DNA of 45,998 nucleotides from Actinomycetota bacterium (GTDB taxonomy: Bacteria; Actinomycetota; Thermoleophilia; Solirubrobacterales; JACPNS01): positions 1 through 45,998 of the forward strand of contig JACRKX010000056.1 of assembly GCA_016219715.1 (NCBI GenBank), read 5' to 3'. The notes beneath the pieces are model-generated. The model ran no database searches, was not told where the DNA came from, and was given only the letters and a program-made list of their open reading frames with translations. Both the position numbers and the translations under genes were made by a program. Positions 1-8,891 of this stretch are shown here, one piece after another (position 1 is the stretch's first letter; every line of letters starts with the position of its first letter).

Positions 1-1100
1 CCGGCGACGAGCACCGCCCCATCGAGCTTTGCCCGCTGCTCGGCTACCTCACGAGCGTCGTAGCGTGGATCGCCCTCCTGCTTGTAGGAGGCGTCGTGCT
101 CCTCGTCGACGATCAGCAGTCCAAGTCGATCGATCGGGGCAAACACCGCACTGCGAGGGCCGACGCAGATGTCTGCCTCGCCGCGACGCAGGCGCAGCCA
201 CTCGTCATGGCGTTCGCCGGGCGAGAGTCGCGAGTGCAGAACGGCCACACGATCGCCGAAGCGTGCGATGAAGCGAGTGACGATCTGCGGGGTGAGAGCG
301 ATCTCGGGAACCATCACGATCACGCCCCGGCCGCCGGCCAGCGCCGCCTCGGCCGCGCCGAGATAGACCTCGGTCTTGCCGCTACCGGTGACCCCGTGGA
401 GCAGCAATTCGTCGTGGCCCTTCGCCAGCGCCGCCGTGATGTCGTCGAGCGCGAACTGCTGGGCGTCGGTCAGCGGCGGGCGCTCTGTGAGCTTGCCGAC
501 GGCCTGGTGGGTCGGAGCACGACGACTCTCGCGTGCGGCGAGCGAGACCAGGCCCCGCCCCTCGAGCCTGCGCAACGCGGCGGTGTCGGCTCCGGCGGCT
601 TCGGCGGCCTGGGCGGTTGACAGGCCGGCGTCTCCACGCTCGGCGAGTGCCTCGAGGATCATGCGTTGACGAGCGTTGAGCCGCACGGTCTCGCTCGTCA
701 GCGCGGCCGCGCCATCGCCGGTCAGCGTGGCGACCAGCTCGGTACGGGCCTTCATGCTGCGGCCGGCGGCCCCGGTGCCGGTTCCCGGCGCCGTCACGAG
801 CGAGAGTCCGCGCGCCGGTGTCGAGCAATACTGCTCGGCCACCCAGAGGCCAAGCTCTACCAGTCGAGGCGGAACGCCCGACTCAAGCGCCTTGATCGGC
901 TGCGCGAGCTTCTCGGACGGCACATCGCTGGTAGCGGCCATCGCCGTTACGACGCCGAGCACCTTGCGCCTGGCGAACGGAACCAGCAGCACCGAACCAA
1001 CATCGACGCTCGCCTGCTGCTCCGGTGACAACCGGTAATCGAACGGCCCACGCAACGCGCGGGCCGTGGTCAGCGGCTCTACTTTGGCGATTTCGGGCAC
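1..1100 (-). CDS. priA: Primosomal protein N' (PriA helicase), N-terminal part, cut by window edge
   Basis: PriA is the SF2 DNA helicase that reloads the replisome at stalled forks. The gene runs off the left edge, so about 366 N-terminal residues are visible out of the usual 650-750. A GTG at 1098-1100 is taken as the start because an in-frame TGA lies just upstream. The N-terminal 3'-DNA-binding region (ALRGPFDYRL, then VLLVPFARRKVLGVV) is followed by a winged-helix stretch. The helicase core then shows Walker A GVTGSGKTEVYL (Lys about 242) and the DEEH box (about 332-335), followed by DASYKQEG. The C-terminal helicase lobe and zinc-binding Cys cluster lie outside the window. The gene sits downstream of metK but is separated from it by a strong terminator. 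Confidence 0.95.
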   Translation of the reverse strand, partial: MPEIAKVEPLTTARALRGPFDYRLSPEQQASVDVGSVLLVPFARRKVLGVVTAMAATSDVPSEKLAQPIKALESGVPPRLVELGLWVAEQYCSTPARGLSLVTAPGTGTGAAGRSMKARTELVATLTGDGAAALTSETVRLNARQRMILEALAERGDAGLSTAQAAEAAGADTAALRRLEGRGLVSLAARESRRAPTHQAVGKLTERPPLTDAQQFALDDITAALAKGHDELLLHGVTGSGKTEVYLGAAEAALAGGRGVIVMVPEIALTPQIVTRFIARFGDRVAVLHSRLSPGERHDEWLRLRRGEADICVGPRSAVFAPIDRLGLLIVDEEHDASYKQEGDPRYDAREVAEQRAKLDGAVLVA

Positions 1101-1147
1101 AGGTCGAGCGTAGGCCAGTCACAGGACGCGCCAACTTGCCACGAAAC

Positions 1148-1175
1148 GACAAAGGCGCCCGAAGGCGCCCCTGTC
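1148..1175 (-). terminator. Rho-independent-type terminator hairpin after metK
   Basis: Read on the minus strand, this is a 12-bp stem closing on a UUCG tetraloop: GACA, then GG pairing with UU, then GGCGCC pairing with GGCGCC, then UGUC. It begins about 22 bases after the metK stop. The following T-run is short (TTTCG). The exceptionally stable cUUCGg loop makes a real terminator very likely. Confidence 0.85.
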
Positions 1176-1197
1176 AAACAATGGCTATGGCGAGGCG

Positions 1198-2430
1198 CTA
1201 GACCGCGGCGCCCACGCCGGCCTTCTCGCGCAGAAGGTCGGCCTTGTCGGTTGCCTCCCACGTGAAGTCGGCGTCGTCGCGGCCGAAGTGGCCGTAGGCG
1301 GCGGTCTTCTTGTAGATCGGGCGGTGCAGGTCGAGGTACTGGCGAAATGCGCCGGGGCGCAGGTCGAAGTTCTCGACGACCAGGTCGTGCAGCTGGGCGC
1401 GGCCGATGCGCTCGGTGCCGAAGGTCTCGATCATCACGCTGACGGGTTCGGCCTTGCCGATCGCGTAGGCGACCTGAACCTCAGCGCGCTCGGCGAGGCC
1501 GGCGGCGACGATGTTCTTGGCCACGTAGCGGGCCGCGTATGCGGCCGAGCGGTCGACCTTGCTCGGGTCCTTGCCGCTGAAGGCGCCGCCGCCGTGGCGG
1601 CCCATGCCGCCGTAGGTGTCGACGATGATCTTGCGGCCGGTCAGACCGGCGTCGCCCATCGGGCCGCCGATCACGAACTTGCCCGTCGGATTGACGAGGA
1701 AGCGCGAGAGCAGGTCGCTCTCGTCGTAGAGGTCACCCGGCAGGATCGGCTTGACGACGTGCTCCCATAGGTCGGCCTTGATCGTTTCTACGGTCTTGCC
1801 CTCTTCGTGCTGCGTGCTGATCAGCAGCTGCTCGATCGCGACCGGCTTGCCGTCGCGGTAACGCACGGAAACCTGGGTCTTGGCGTCGGGGCGGAAGTAC
1901 GGCACGGTGCCGTCTTTACGGACCTGCGCGTGGCGCTCGGCGAGGCGGTGGGCCAGCGAAATCGGCAGCGGCATCAGCGACTCGGTCTCTTCGGTCGCGT
2001 AGCCGAACATCATGCCCTGGTCACCGGCTCCGGCCACGCCGTGGTCGTCGGTCTGGCCCTCGCCCTCGCGCACCTCGTGCGAGGTGTCAACACCCTGCGC
2101 AATGTCGGGCGACTGCTTGTCGAGCGTGACCATCACGGCGCAGGTGTCGCAGTCGAAGCCCTTGTCGGAGTGGTCGTAGCCGATCTCGCGCACGGTTTCG
2201 CGAGCGATCTCCTGGACGTCGAGGTTGGCGCTGGTGCTGATCTCGCCACCGACCACGATCAGTCCGGTCGTGACGAAGGTCTCACAGGCGACGCGACCGA
2301 ACGGGTCCTGGCGCAGGACCTCGTCGAGGACGGCGTCGGAAATCTGGTCGGCGATCTTGTCGGGGTGCCCCTCGGACACGCTCTCCGACGTAAACAGGTA
2401 CTCGTTGTCTGCAAATCCGGTGATGCTCAT
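1198..2430 (-). CDS. metK: S-adenosylmethionine synthetase
   Basis: This enzyme makes S-adenosylmethionine from methionine and ATP in the cytoplasm. The protein is 410 residues, the usual family length. Visible hallmarks are the N-terminal [15 protein letters not shown] motif (ATP/Mg site), [12 protein letters not shown] in the middle, and the P-loop-like [16 protein letters not shown] near residue 270. The ATG at 2430 matches the conserved family start. A gap of about 96 bases separates it from the upstream permease gene, and a UUCG terminator follows, so it may be its own transcription unit. I saw no SAM riboswitch in the leader. Confidence 0.98.
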   Translation of the reverse strand: MSITGFADNEYLFTSESVSEGHPDKIADQISDAVLDEVLRQDPFGRVACETFVTTGLIVVGGEISTSANLDVQEIARETVREIGYDHSDKGFDCDTCAVMVTLDKQSPDIAQGVDTSHEVREGEGQTDDHGVAGAGDQGMMFGYATEETESLMPLPISLAHRLAERHAQVRKDGTVPYFRPDAKTQVSVRYRDGKPVAIEQLLISTQHEEGKTVETIKADLWEHVVKPILPGDLYDESDLLSRFLVNPTGKFVIGGPMGDAGLTGRKIIVDTYGGMGRHGGGAFSGKDPSKVDRSAAYAARYVAKNIVAAGLAERAEVQVAYAIGKAEPVSVMIETFGTERIGRAQLHDLVVENFDLRPGAFRQYLDLHRPIYKKTAAYGHFGRDDADFTWEATDKADLLREKAGVGAAV

Positions 2431-2508
2431 CTGTGCTGGAAACTCCGCTTTGTCGCTGTCTGAACTGCCTATGGGGAAGCACGAAGCCTAGCCGCACGGC
2501 ACGGCCCA

Positions 2509-2523
2509 GCCGGCCGCGCCGGC
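2509..2523 (-). terminator. Possible terminator hairpin after the ABC-2 permease
   Basis: GCCGGC-CGC-GCCGGC forms a 6-bp GC stem just past the permease stop. No T-run follows, so termination here is only a possibility. The alternative is a GC-rich spacer with chance symmetry. Confidence 0.3.
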
Positions 2524-2526
2524 CGC

Positions 2527-3306
2527 TCAGCGGCCCTCGTGCGGTTCCCAGTCGAAGCGCAGAGCGGCGAAGACCAGCCCGAACAGGCCCCAGGCGATGA
2601 CGATCGCCAGATCGGCGAGCGGCAGGCCGATGCCCGTGGCGTCGGGGCTGAACGTCTCGAACAGGCAGGCTCCAAGGTGCGAGATCGGGAAGAACTCGCC
2701 GACGGCGGCAAGCCCTTCGGGCAGGTCGTCGACCGAGCCGAACACGCCCGAAACGAAGTAGAGCGGCAGCACGATCATGTTCGTTATCGCCGTCGCGGCA
2801 GCCTGGCTGGGGATCACCACGGTAACCGCGAAGCCAAGCGCCGAGAACGAAACCGCCCCGACAACCGTGGCGATCGCCATGCCCGCGAGCCGGGTCGCGG
2901 TCACGTCGACGCCGTACGCGACCTTGCCGGCCACCAGGATCACCGTGGCGATCAGCGCGGCGTTGACGACGGCGGTGACCGTGCGCGCCCCGACCAGCGC
3001 CCAGGTCGGAAGCGGCGTTCCGCGCAGGCGCTTGAGCACGCCCATCTCGCGGTTGTAGGTCACGACCATCGCGATGTTCACAAACGTCGCACTGACGATG
3101 CCGAGCGTCATGATCGCCGGCACCAGATACTCGTCGGCGAGCAGGCCGTACTTCTCGTCGCGCTCGGCGGCGTCGCCGAACACGGCGCCGAGCAGGAACA
3201 GAAAGACCAGCGGCAGCGCGACCGAGAAGAAGACCGTCGGCGGGCTGCGCCAGAAGAGCTTCTGGTCGAACTTGAACTGGTGCAACAACAACTTGAAACC
3301 CGTCAC
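2527..3306 (-). CDS. ABC-2 type transporter permease
   Basis: This is the membrane half of an ABC exporter of the DrrB/ABC-2 class, which typically exports hydrophobic compounds. The protein is 259 residues. After a cytoplasmic N-terminus ([23 protein letters not shown]) come about six hydrophobic segments, including [14 protein letters not shown]. The family loop [20 protein letters not shown] follows the second segment. The start is GTG and overlaps the stop of the upstream ATPase by four bases (GTGA), so the two are translationally coupled. That upstream ATPase is fused to the Der GTPase, so this permease is the last cistron of a cmk-der-ABC unit. The substrate is unknown. Confidence 0.9.
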   Translation of the reverse strand: MTGFKLLLHQFKFDQKLFWRSPPTVFFSVALPLVFLFLLGAVFGDAAERDEKYGLLADEYLVPAIMTLGIVSATFVNIAMVVTYNREMGVLKRLRGTPLPTWALVGARTVTAVVNAALIATVILVAGKVAYGVDVTATRLAGMAIATVVGAVSFSALGFAVTVVIPSQAAATAITNMIVLPLYFVSGVFGSVDDLPEGLAAVGEFFPISHLGACLFETFSPDATGIGLPLADLAIVIAWGLFGLVFAALRFDWEPHEGR

Positions 3307-5492
3307 GGCGCGTCCGTCTCCCCTGTGAGCTGGAGGTAGATGTCTTCCAGCGAAGGACGCCGCACGGTGAGGTCGTCGAGCTTCACACCGCGTTCGATCG
3401 CCCAGGCTGTCAGATCGTTGAGCAACGCCGTCACGTCATGCGTATCGACGACGACGCCTGCTCCCGGCTGGCTGCTCGCCGCGCCCGCTCGCACCGCGGG
3501 CGGAAGGTCTGTCGCCGCGAACTGTGGCGGCAAGGTGAAGCTGACCCGGGTCGGCAGATCGGCACGGCCGCCGATCTCGTTGGGCGCGCCCTCGGCGACG
3601 ATCTCGCCGTGCGCGAAGACCGCGACTTGGTCGGCCAGCTCCTGGGCCTCCTCCATGTAGTGCGTGGTGAGGATGATCGTCTTGCCGAGCCCGCGCATCT
3701 TGTCGATCGCCGCCCAGGCCTCGCGCCTGGCCTCGGGATCGAAGCCGGTGGTCGGCTCGTCGAGGAAGATCAGCTCGGGATCGCCGATCAGCGATAGCGC
3801 AACGTCGAGCCGGCGTCGCTGACCACCGCTCAAGTGGGCGGCTCGGGTGTCGGCCTTTGCCTGGAGCCCGGTCAGCTCGATCGTCTCGTCGATCGGGCGC
3901 GGCCGGCGGTAGTACCCGGCGGTCATCGCCAACTGCTCGCGCACGGTCAGCTGCCCGAGCAGCTCGCAGTCCTGCAACACGATCCCGATGCGTTCGCGCC
4001 AAGCTCGCGTGGGGCCGGCCGGGTCGGCGCCGAGCACGCTGACCTCACCCCCGTCGCGCTGGCGGTAGCCCTCAAGGATCTCCACGGTCGTCGTCTTGCC
4101 TGCGCCGTTCGGTCCGAGAATCGCGAGCACCTCGCCGGTGCGGGCAACGAGATCGATGCCGCGAACGGCCTCGAAGTCGCCATAGCTCTTGCGCAGCCCG
4201 CGAATCTCGATGGCGCCGTCCTGGAACTGCGTCATGTAGTACATCTTCAGCCGCTTGCCGCGCACGTTGGGCGCCTGGCGTTGGGCCTGCACGTCGCTTA
4301 GGAACTTGTTCAGCTCGCGCGTCGGGATCCGCGCGCGCGAACGGTCCGCCAGCTCGATCGCCTCCTGCAGCACCTTCTTGGTGTTGCGGCCGTTGACTGC
4401 GCTCGTGGTGACGATCTTCGGGCGCAGCCGCAGCTTGCGGGCGACGCGAGCGCGCTCGTGTTTGAGATCGAGCTCCTCGTGCGGGAGGTCCCATTTATTG
4501 AGCACGATCAGGGTTGCGCAACCGGCCTTCATCGCCAGCTCGGCGATACGCAGATCCTCGCTGGTGACGCCGTCGGTCACGTCACAGACGACGATCGCGA
4601 CATCGGCCCGCTCGGCGGCCAGCTGACTGCGCAGCGAGCTGAAGTACTCGAGCTCGTCGGACATCTTGCTGCGGCGGCGCAGCCCAGCCGTGTCGATCAG
4701 CGTGACCGGGCGGCCATCGACTTCGATGCGCGTGTCGATCGCGTCACGTGTCGTGCCGCTGACCGGCGAGACGATCACGCGTTCCTCGCCCACGAAGGCG
4801 TTGACCAGCGACGACTTGCCGACGTTCGGCCGGCCGAGCACCGCCAGCTCGATCACGTTCGGGTCGGGCGCCGGACCCGCCGGCGGCGCCTCGGCCGTCA
4901 GGCGGTCCATCAGGTCTCCGGTGCCAAGACCCTGGGTGGCACTGATCGCTATCGGATCGCCGAAGCCAAGCCGCTGGAACTCCGCGGCCAACGGAATGTC
5001 CTTGGCGACGTCGACCTTGTTGACGGCCACGACGATCGGGGTATTGCCTTTGCGAAGGATCCGTGCGACGTCGTCGTCGCCGGGCCGATAGCCGGCCTTG
5101 CCGTCGACCACGAGCAGCGCTACGTCGGCTAGCTCCAGGGCGACCTCGGCCTGAAACTGGATCTGGCGCTGGATCTCGTCGGGGTCCTGCATGTCCACGC
5201 CGCCGGTGTCGATGAAGGTCAGGTCCACCCCGTTCCAGTCGGTGTGCAGGGCCTTGCGGTCGCGTGTGACGCCGGCTCGCTCGTGAACGACGGCCTCCTT
5301 GCTCTGCGTCAAACGGTTGATCAGGCTCGACTTGCCGACGTTCGGATAACCGACGATCGCGACCGTCGCGTGACGGCGCGGGCGCTCGTCGGTCTCGGCC
5401 TGCTCGTCGTCTCGCTGCGTGATGTCCTGATCCCAGTCGAAGTCGTCGTCGATCTCGATCTGGACGTCGTCGTTCTCGTTGAATTCGCTCAT
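3303..5492 (-). CDS. der: Fusion of GTPase Der (KH domain truncated) with ABC transporter ATPase
   Basis: This is one uninterrupted 729-residue frame. Residues 1-40 are acidic. Residues 43 to about 205 form G domain 1 ([17 protein letters not shown]) and about 216-385 form G domain 2 ([17 protein letters not shown]): the tandem GTPase Der/EngA, a 50S ribosome assembly factor. The KH-like domain starts normally ([22 protein letters not shown]) but stops at about residue 422. The conserved PPTF, YRRYLENRLR-like and GTPI-type tail is absent. The protein continues directly into a complete ABC ATPase: GPNGAGKTT Walker [16 protein letters not shown] signature, IFLDEPT Walker [10 protein letters not shown]-loop, ending about residue 729. 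ABC numbering could begin at the Met of MTQF (residue 420), which would be a possible internal start for a free ATPase. The start overlaps the cmk stop (ATGA) and the stop overlaps the permease start (GTGA). Both halves are certain. Whether the fusion is biological or a deletion or assembly product is open. Confidence 0.93.
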   Translation of the reverse strand: MSEFNENDDVQIEIDDDFDWDQDITQRDDEQAETDERPRRHATVAIVGYPNVGKSSLINRLTQSKEAVVHERAGVTRDRKALHTDWNGVDLTFIDTGGVDMQDPDEIQRQIQFQAEVALELADVALLVVDGKAGYRPGDDDVARILRKGNTPIVVAVNKVDVAKDIPLAAEFQRLGFGDPIAISATQGLGTGDLMDRLTAEAPPAGPAPDPNVIELAVLGRPNVGKSSLVNAFVGEERVIVSPVSGTTRDAIDTRIEVDGRPVTLIDTAGLRRRSKMSDELEYFSSLRSQLAAERADVAIVVCDVTDGVTSEDLRIAELAMKAGCATLIVLNKWDLPHEELDLKHERARVARKLRLRPKIVTTSAVNGRNTKKVLQEAIELADRSRARIPTRELNKFLSDVQAQRQAPNVRGKRLKMYYMTQFQDGAIEIRGLRKSYGDFEAVRGIDLVARTGEVLAILGPNGAGKTTTVEILEGYRQRDGGEVSVLGADPAGPTRAWRERIGIVLQDCELLGQLTVREQLAMTAGYYRRPRPIDETIELTGLQAKADTRAAHLSGGQRRRLDVALSLIGDPELIFLDEPTTGFDPEARREAWAAIDKMRGLGKTIILTTHYMEEAQELADQVAVFAHGEIVAEGAPNEIGGRADLPTRVSFTLPPQFAATDLPPAVRAGAASSQPGAGVVVDTHDVTALLNDLTAWAIERGVKLDDLTVRRPSLEDIYLQLTGETDAP

Positions 5493-6112
5493 CGCGCCAC
5501 TGCCTTGCGCGCCAGCCCGACGATTCGGTCGACGACTTCGGGCAGCTCGAGGTCGGTCGTGTCGACCCGCACGGCGTCGGCGGCGGCGACCAGCGGCGAG
5601 TAGTCGCGGGTGGCGTCGCGACGATCGCGCTCGGCCTGGGCGCCCCGCACGTCTGCGGCATCGAGGCCGAGCTCGTGGGCGCGACGCCGGGCACGCTCCT
5701 CTTCGCTTGCGGTCAGAAAGATCTTCAGCTCGGCCTGCGGTGCGACGACCGTGCCGATGTCACGACCCTCGGCTACCCAGTCGCCACCGTCGTTCAGCAG
5801 CCCGCGCTGCTTCTCGACGAGCTCGGCCCGCACCTCGGGCAGCGCGGCGACCTCGCTTGCGCGTGCGGTCACTTCGGGCGCGCGAATCGCGGTCGTTACG
5901 TCTTCGCCGTTCGCGGTGACGGCCTCGCCGAGGCCGATCGTCGTCGCGCCGGCCACGGCAGCGGGGCCGGGAGCGCCATCGCGCATGCTCAGCAGCGCAA
6001 CGACGCGATACATCGCGCCGCTGTCGAGGTAGGTTGCGCCCATCGCCTCGGCGACGGCGCGGGCCACGGTGCTCTTGCCGGCGCCGGCAGGTCCGTCGAT
6101 GGCGATGATCAT
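5489..6112 (-). CDS. cmk: Cytidylate kinase
   Basis: This enzyme phosphorylates CMP and dCMP to the diphosphates. The protein is 207 residues, slightly shorter than the 220-230 common in the family. The P-loop [11 protein letters not shown] is at residues 7-17, followed by YLDSGAMYR (the typical CMP kinase substrate region). [15 protein letters not shown] is the conserved central motif, and the LID region has several Arg ([25 protein letters not shown]). It lies between aroA and der, the order common in actinobacteria and firmicutes, and overlaps der by ATGA. The spacing from aroA is about 45 bases, so co-transcription is likely. Confidence 0.97.
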   Translation of the reverse strand: MIIAIDGPAGAGKSTVARAVAEAMGATYLDSGAMYRVVALLSMRDGAPGPAAVAGATTIGLGEAVTANGEDVTTAIRAPEVTARASEVAALPEVRAELVEKQRGLLNDGGDWVAEGRDIGTVVAPQAELKIFLTASEEERARRRAHELGLDAADVRGAQAERDRRDATRDYSPLVAAADAVRVDTTDLELPEVVDRIVGLARKAVAR

Positions 6113-6157
6113 GCCTGTGAGATTAGATCGGTGCGGTCGCGGACGACCGTCACGCCC

Positions 6158-7456
6158 TCAAGCGGCAAGCCGCGCGAGATCGGCTTGGAAGTCCGGATAG
6201 CTCACCGACGCGGCTCGCATGTTGACCACGTCGACGCCCTGCTCGCTTGCCAGGCCAGCAACGGCGCCGAGCATCGCAAGGCGGTGGTCGCCGAGCGAGT
6301 CGATCGTGCCGCCTCGCAGGCTGCCCGTGCCTTCGACGACGAAGCCGTCGTCGGTGCCTTCGATCTCTGCGCCGAGCCCGCGCAGCCCGTCGACCACGGC
6401 GGCGATGCGATCGGACTCCTTGAAACGCAGTTCTTCGGCGCCGGTGACGACCGTACGCCCCTCGGCAAAGCAGCCCAGCAGCGCAACCAGCGGAAGCTCG
6501 TCGATCGCCAGTGGCACCTCGTCGCCGCCAACGGTCGTGCCGACCAGGGTCGTAGAGGCGACATCCAGATCGCCGACGGGCTCGTGGTCGGGAATCTCGT
6601 TGCCGGGAACCTCGGGATCGGCCAGCACCACAGCGCCCATGCGCTCGAGGATGCTGAGAATGCCGATGCGGGTGCGATTCAGGCCAACGCCCTCCACGAC
6701 CAGGCGAGAGCCCCTAACCAGCACGCCGGCGACGATCATGAACGCCGCCGACGAAAGATCTCCCGGCACGTCGATCCCGCCCAGCTCGAGCTCGTCAACC
6801 AGACCGTCGACGACGATCGTGTCGCCCTCGCGCCGCAGCGGCAGGCCGGCGGCGGCGAGCATCCGCTCGGTGTGGTCACGGGTTACCAACGGTTCGCGGA
6901 TGCGCGTCGTGCCCGAAGCCGCCATGCCGGCGAGCAACAGACAGGACTTGACCTGGGCCGACGCGACCGGCAGCGTGTAGTCGATGCCGTGCAGCGCGGT
7001 GGCCTCGATCTCGATAGGCGCCGTGCCGTCGGGGCTGAGTTCGATCTTCGCGCCCATCTCGAGCAGCGGCGCGGCGACGCGTCGCATCGGCCGGCGGCGT
7101 ATCGACTCGTCGCCGTCGAGCCGCCAGTGGCCGCTGGGCTGCCCGCAAAGCCAACCTGGAAGCAGGCGGATCAACGTGCCGCTGTTGCCGACGTCGACGA
7201 TGCCGCCGGGCTCCAGCGCGCCACGCAGGCCGACGCCGCGCACCAGCACCTCGCCACCACGGTGCTCGACTGCCCCGCCGAGCAGCTTGACTGCGTCGAG
7301 CGTGGAGTTCGTGTCGTCGGAATCGAGGTAGTTGCGGATCGTCACCGGCGAGTCGCACATGCCGGCGATCAGCGCGGCCCGGTGCGAGATCGACTTGTCG
7401 GCAGGCGGCCGGATGCGGCCCCTGAGCGGGCCTGATGGAGCGAAGTGAGTCGGCAT
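6158..7456 (-). CDS. aroA: 3-phosphoshikimate 1-carboxyvinyltransferase (EPSP synthase)
   Basis: This enzyme joins phosphoenolpyruvate to shikimate 3-phosphate in the chorismate pathway. The protein is 432 residues, the normal length. Visible motifs are PPADKSISHRAALIA near the N-terminus (shikimate-3-phosphate Lys/Ser), DVGNSGTLIRLLPG near residue 90, QVKSCLLLAG in the middle, LRFKESDRI and LGDHRLAM near the C-terminus. It begins 11 bases after the tyrA stop, so it is in one operon with tyrA. The NSGTLIRLLPG region departs from the class I LPGNAGTAMRPL text; glyphosate sensitivity cannot be judged from sequence alone. Confidence 0.97.
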   Translation of the reverse strand: MPTHFAPSGPLRGRIRPPADKSISHRAALIAGMCDSPVTIRNYLDSDDTNSTLDAVKLLGGAVEHRGGEVLVRGVGLRGALEPGGIVDVGNSGTLIRLLPGWLCGQPSGHWRLDGDESIRRRPMRRVAAPLLEMGAKIELSPDGTAPIEIEATALHGIDYTLPVASAQVKSCLLLAGMAASGTTRIREPLVTRDHTERMLAAAGLPLRREGDTIVVDGLVDELELGGIDVPGDLSSAAFMIVAGVLVRGSRLVVEGVGLNRTRIGILSILERMGAVVLADPEVPGNEIPDHEPVGDLDVASTTLVGTTVGGDEVPLAIDELPLVALLGCFAEGRTVVTGAEELRFKESDRIAAVVDGLRGLGAEIEGTDDGFVVEGTGSLRGGTIDSLGDHRLAMLGAVAGLASEQGVDVVNMRAASVSYPDFQADLARLAA

Positions 7457-7467
7457 CGGAGTCGTGA

Positions 7468-8601
7468 TTATGCCCGGGCGACCGGAAACCCAAGGTTCTC
7501 GATCAGTGCGACGGCCCGCTCGGCCGACTCCTCGCCGGCCAGCCAGAGGCTGATCGCGCCGCTGCGCCGGTCGACCGCCGGAGCAAGCGCGAGGTCGACG
7601 ATGTTGATGCCGGCCTTGCCGAGTTCGAGCGTGAGCTTGGCCAGAACGCCGGGCTCGTTTTGAACGATCACGCGCAGTTCGACTGCCTCAGCGCCGACCA
7701 GCTCCTGCTCGAGCAAGGTCTTGCGATCCTCGCGCGCGGCCTCGTTGAGCCGCACGATCTCGTCGCCGTCACGGCGGTTGACCGCGTCGCGGAACTCGGT
7801 CAGCCTGCCGATCACCGAGTCGATCGCCGGCACGAGCGCGTCGTGGTTGCTGAGGTAGATGTCGCGCCAGATCTTGCTGTTGGCGCCGGCGACGCGGGTG
7901 GCGTCACGAAAGCTCGGACCGACGACGACGGCGCCCTCGCCGTGCTTCAGCGAATCCGCGGCCTGAGTGACGAGCGCGTTGGCGAGTACGTGCGGAAGGT
8001 GGCTGATGTCGGCGAGCAGACGATCGTGAGCGACGGCTTCGAGCGCGTGCGGCTGTGCGCCGAGCCCACGGATGAAGCGCATCAGGCGCTCGAGGCCGAC
8101 GCCGGTGGAGTTCTCGGTCGGAGTGACGAACCAGGTCGACTCTTCAAAGAGATCGGCGCGAGCGTGCTCGACGCCGCTGGTCTCGGCGCCGGCGATCGGG
8201 TGACCCCCGATGAAGCGCGGGTCGTCGATCGCGGCGACTATCTCGCGCTTGGTGGAGCCAACGTCGGTGACGACGGCATCGTGACGGGCCGCCGCCAGCG
8301 CCGACCTGGCATTGGAAACAAGCGTGCCGACGGGGCTGGCGAGCACGATCACGTCGGCATCGGCGGCCGCGTCTTCGACCGATGTGGCGGCGCGGGTGAT
8401 CGCGCCGAGCTTGACCGCTTCGTCGAGCACGCCGGGCGTGGGGTCGTAGCCGGCGATCTCGGTGGTCTCGGGCATTCGCGAGCGGGCGGCCAGGCCAACG
8501 GAGCCGCCGATCAGGCCAACACCGATCAGCGCGAGTCGCAGCGGTGGTGGTGAGAACTCGCCGGTCACGCCGGAAGGTGTATCGGACCCCGATCCATTCA
8601 T
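7468..8601 (-). CDS. tyrA: Prephenate dehydrogenase with C-terminal ACT domain
   Basis: This enzyme oxidises and decarboxylates prephenate to 4-hydroxyphenylpyruvate in tyrosine synthesis. The protein is 377 residues. The Rossmann fingerprint IGVGLIGGSVGLAAR is at about 26-40. The TyrA motifs GGHPIAGAETSG and DISHLPHVLANAL (catalytic His region) lie in the middle. About 300-377 is an ACT domain beginning VELRVIVQNEPGVLAKLTLELGKAGINIVDL, which in this family usually gives feedback control by tyrosine. It is followed by aroA after 11 bases. The 290-base upstream gap separates it from aroF and holds repeats and a long hairpin, so it may have its own promoter. Confidence 0.95.
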   Translation of the reverse strand: MNGSGSDTPSGVTGEFSPPPLRLALIGVGLIGGSVGLAARSRMPETTEIAGYDPTPGVLDEAVKLGAITRAATSVEDAAADADVIVLASPVGTLVSNARSALAAARHDAVVTDVGSTKREIVAAIDDPRFIGGHPIAGAETSGVEHARADLFEESTWFVTPTENSTGVGLERLMRFIRGLGAQPHALEAVAHDRLLADISHLPHVLANALVTQAADSLKHGEGAVVVGPSFRDATRVAGANSKIWRDIYLSNHDALVPAIDSVIGRLTEFRDAVNRRDGDEIVRLNEAAREDRKTLLEQELVGAEAVELRVIVQNEPGVLAKLTLELGKAGINIVDLALAPAVDRRSGAISLWLAGEESAERAVALIENLGFPVARA

Positions 8602-8661
8602 GGTCCCGCAGCCTACTCAGCCGGTGCGCCGGCTTGGCGGTGCCTGACGGCATCGGCGCGA

Positions 8662-8711
8662 GATCGGCGTCCGGTCGGCGTCCGGTCGGCTCCCAGTCGG
8701 CGTCCGATCGG
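8662..8711. repeat. Imperfect 11-bp tandem repeat upstream of tyrA
   Basis: Four or so copies of a GRTCGGCGTCC-like unit follow one another, with the third copy altered. The array lies 60-110 bases upstream of tyrA and ends in GATCGGCCGCGATC, itself a near-palindrome. A regulator array or simple slippage are both possible. Confidence 0.55.
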
Positions 8712-8746
8712 CCGCGATCGCAGTCCCAGCCTCGACCAGGCGTACG

Positions 8747-8780
8747 AGCAGAACCTACCCAAGCAGCAGTACCTACCCAA
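8747..8780. repeat. 16-bp direct repeat in the tyrA-aroF spacer
   Basis: AGCAGAACCTACCCAA is at 8747-8762 and AGCAGTACCTACCCAA at 8765-8780. They have one mismatch and an 18-bp period, between aroF and tyrA. Spacing near two helical turns would suit a dimeric regulator, but the function is unknown. Confidence 0.6.
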
Positions 8781-8796
8781 ACAAAGGTAGAAATAC

Positions 8797-8843
8797 CTCC
8801 AACCTCTCACGGTGATCCTCGGATCCCGTGAGAGATTGGAAGG
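8797..8843 (-). terminator. Long hairpin downstream of aroF, probable terminator
   Basis: On the minus strand TCCAATCTCTCACGG pairs with CCGTGAGAGGTTGGA, a 15-bp stem with one wobble pair, around a loop of about 13 bases that contains GATC on both sides. It starts about 50 bases past the aroF stop. The downstream tract is only loosely T-rich (TATTTCTACCTTTG), so it could also be a processing or regulatory stem. Confidence 0.6.
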
Positions 8844-8891
8844 AAATCTAACCCTTGTGGGCTACTTGCGCGGCCCCGACCGCGACGGCAA

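Noticed and set aside
2431-2526. Possible SAM riboswitch before metK
   Set aside because: The gap is under 100 bases and shows none of the paired elements of known SAM riboswitch classes.
5675-7435. A 586-codon plus-strand open frame across cmk and aroA
   Set aside because: It is the antisense shadow of two clear genes in high-GC DNA, with low-complexity Arg/Gly/Asp text and no family resemblance.
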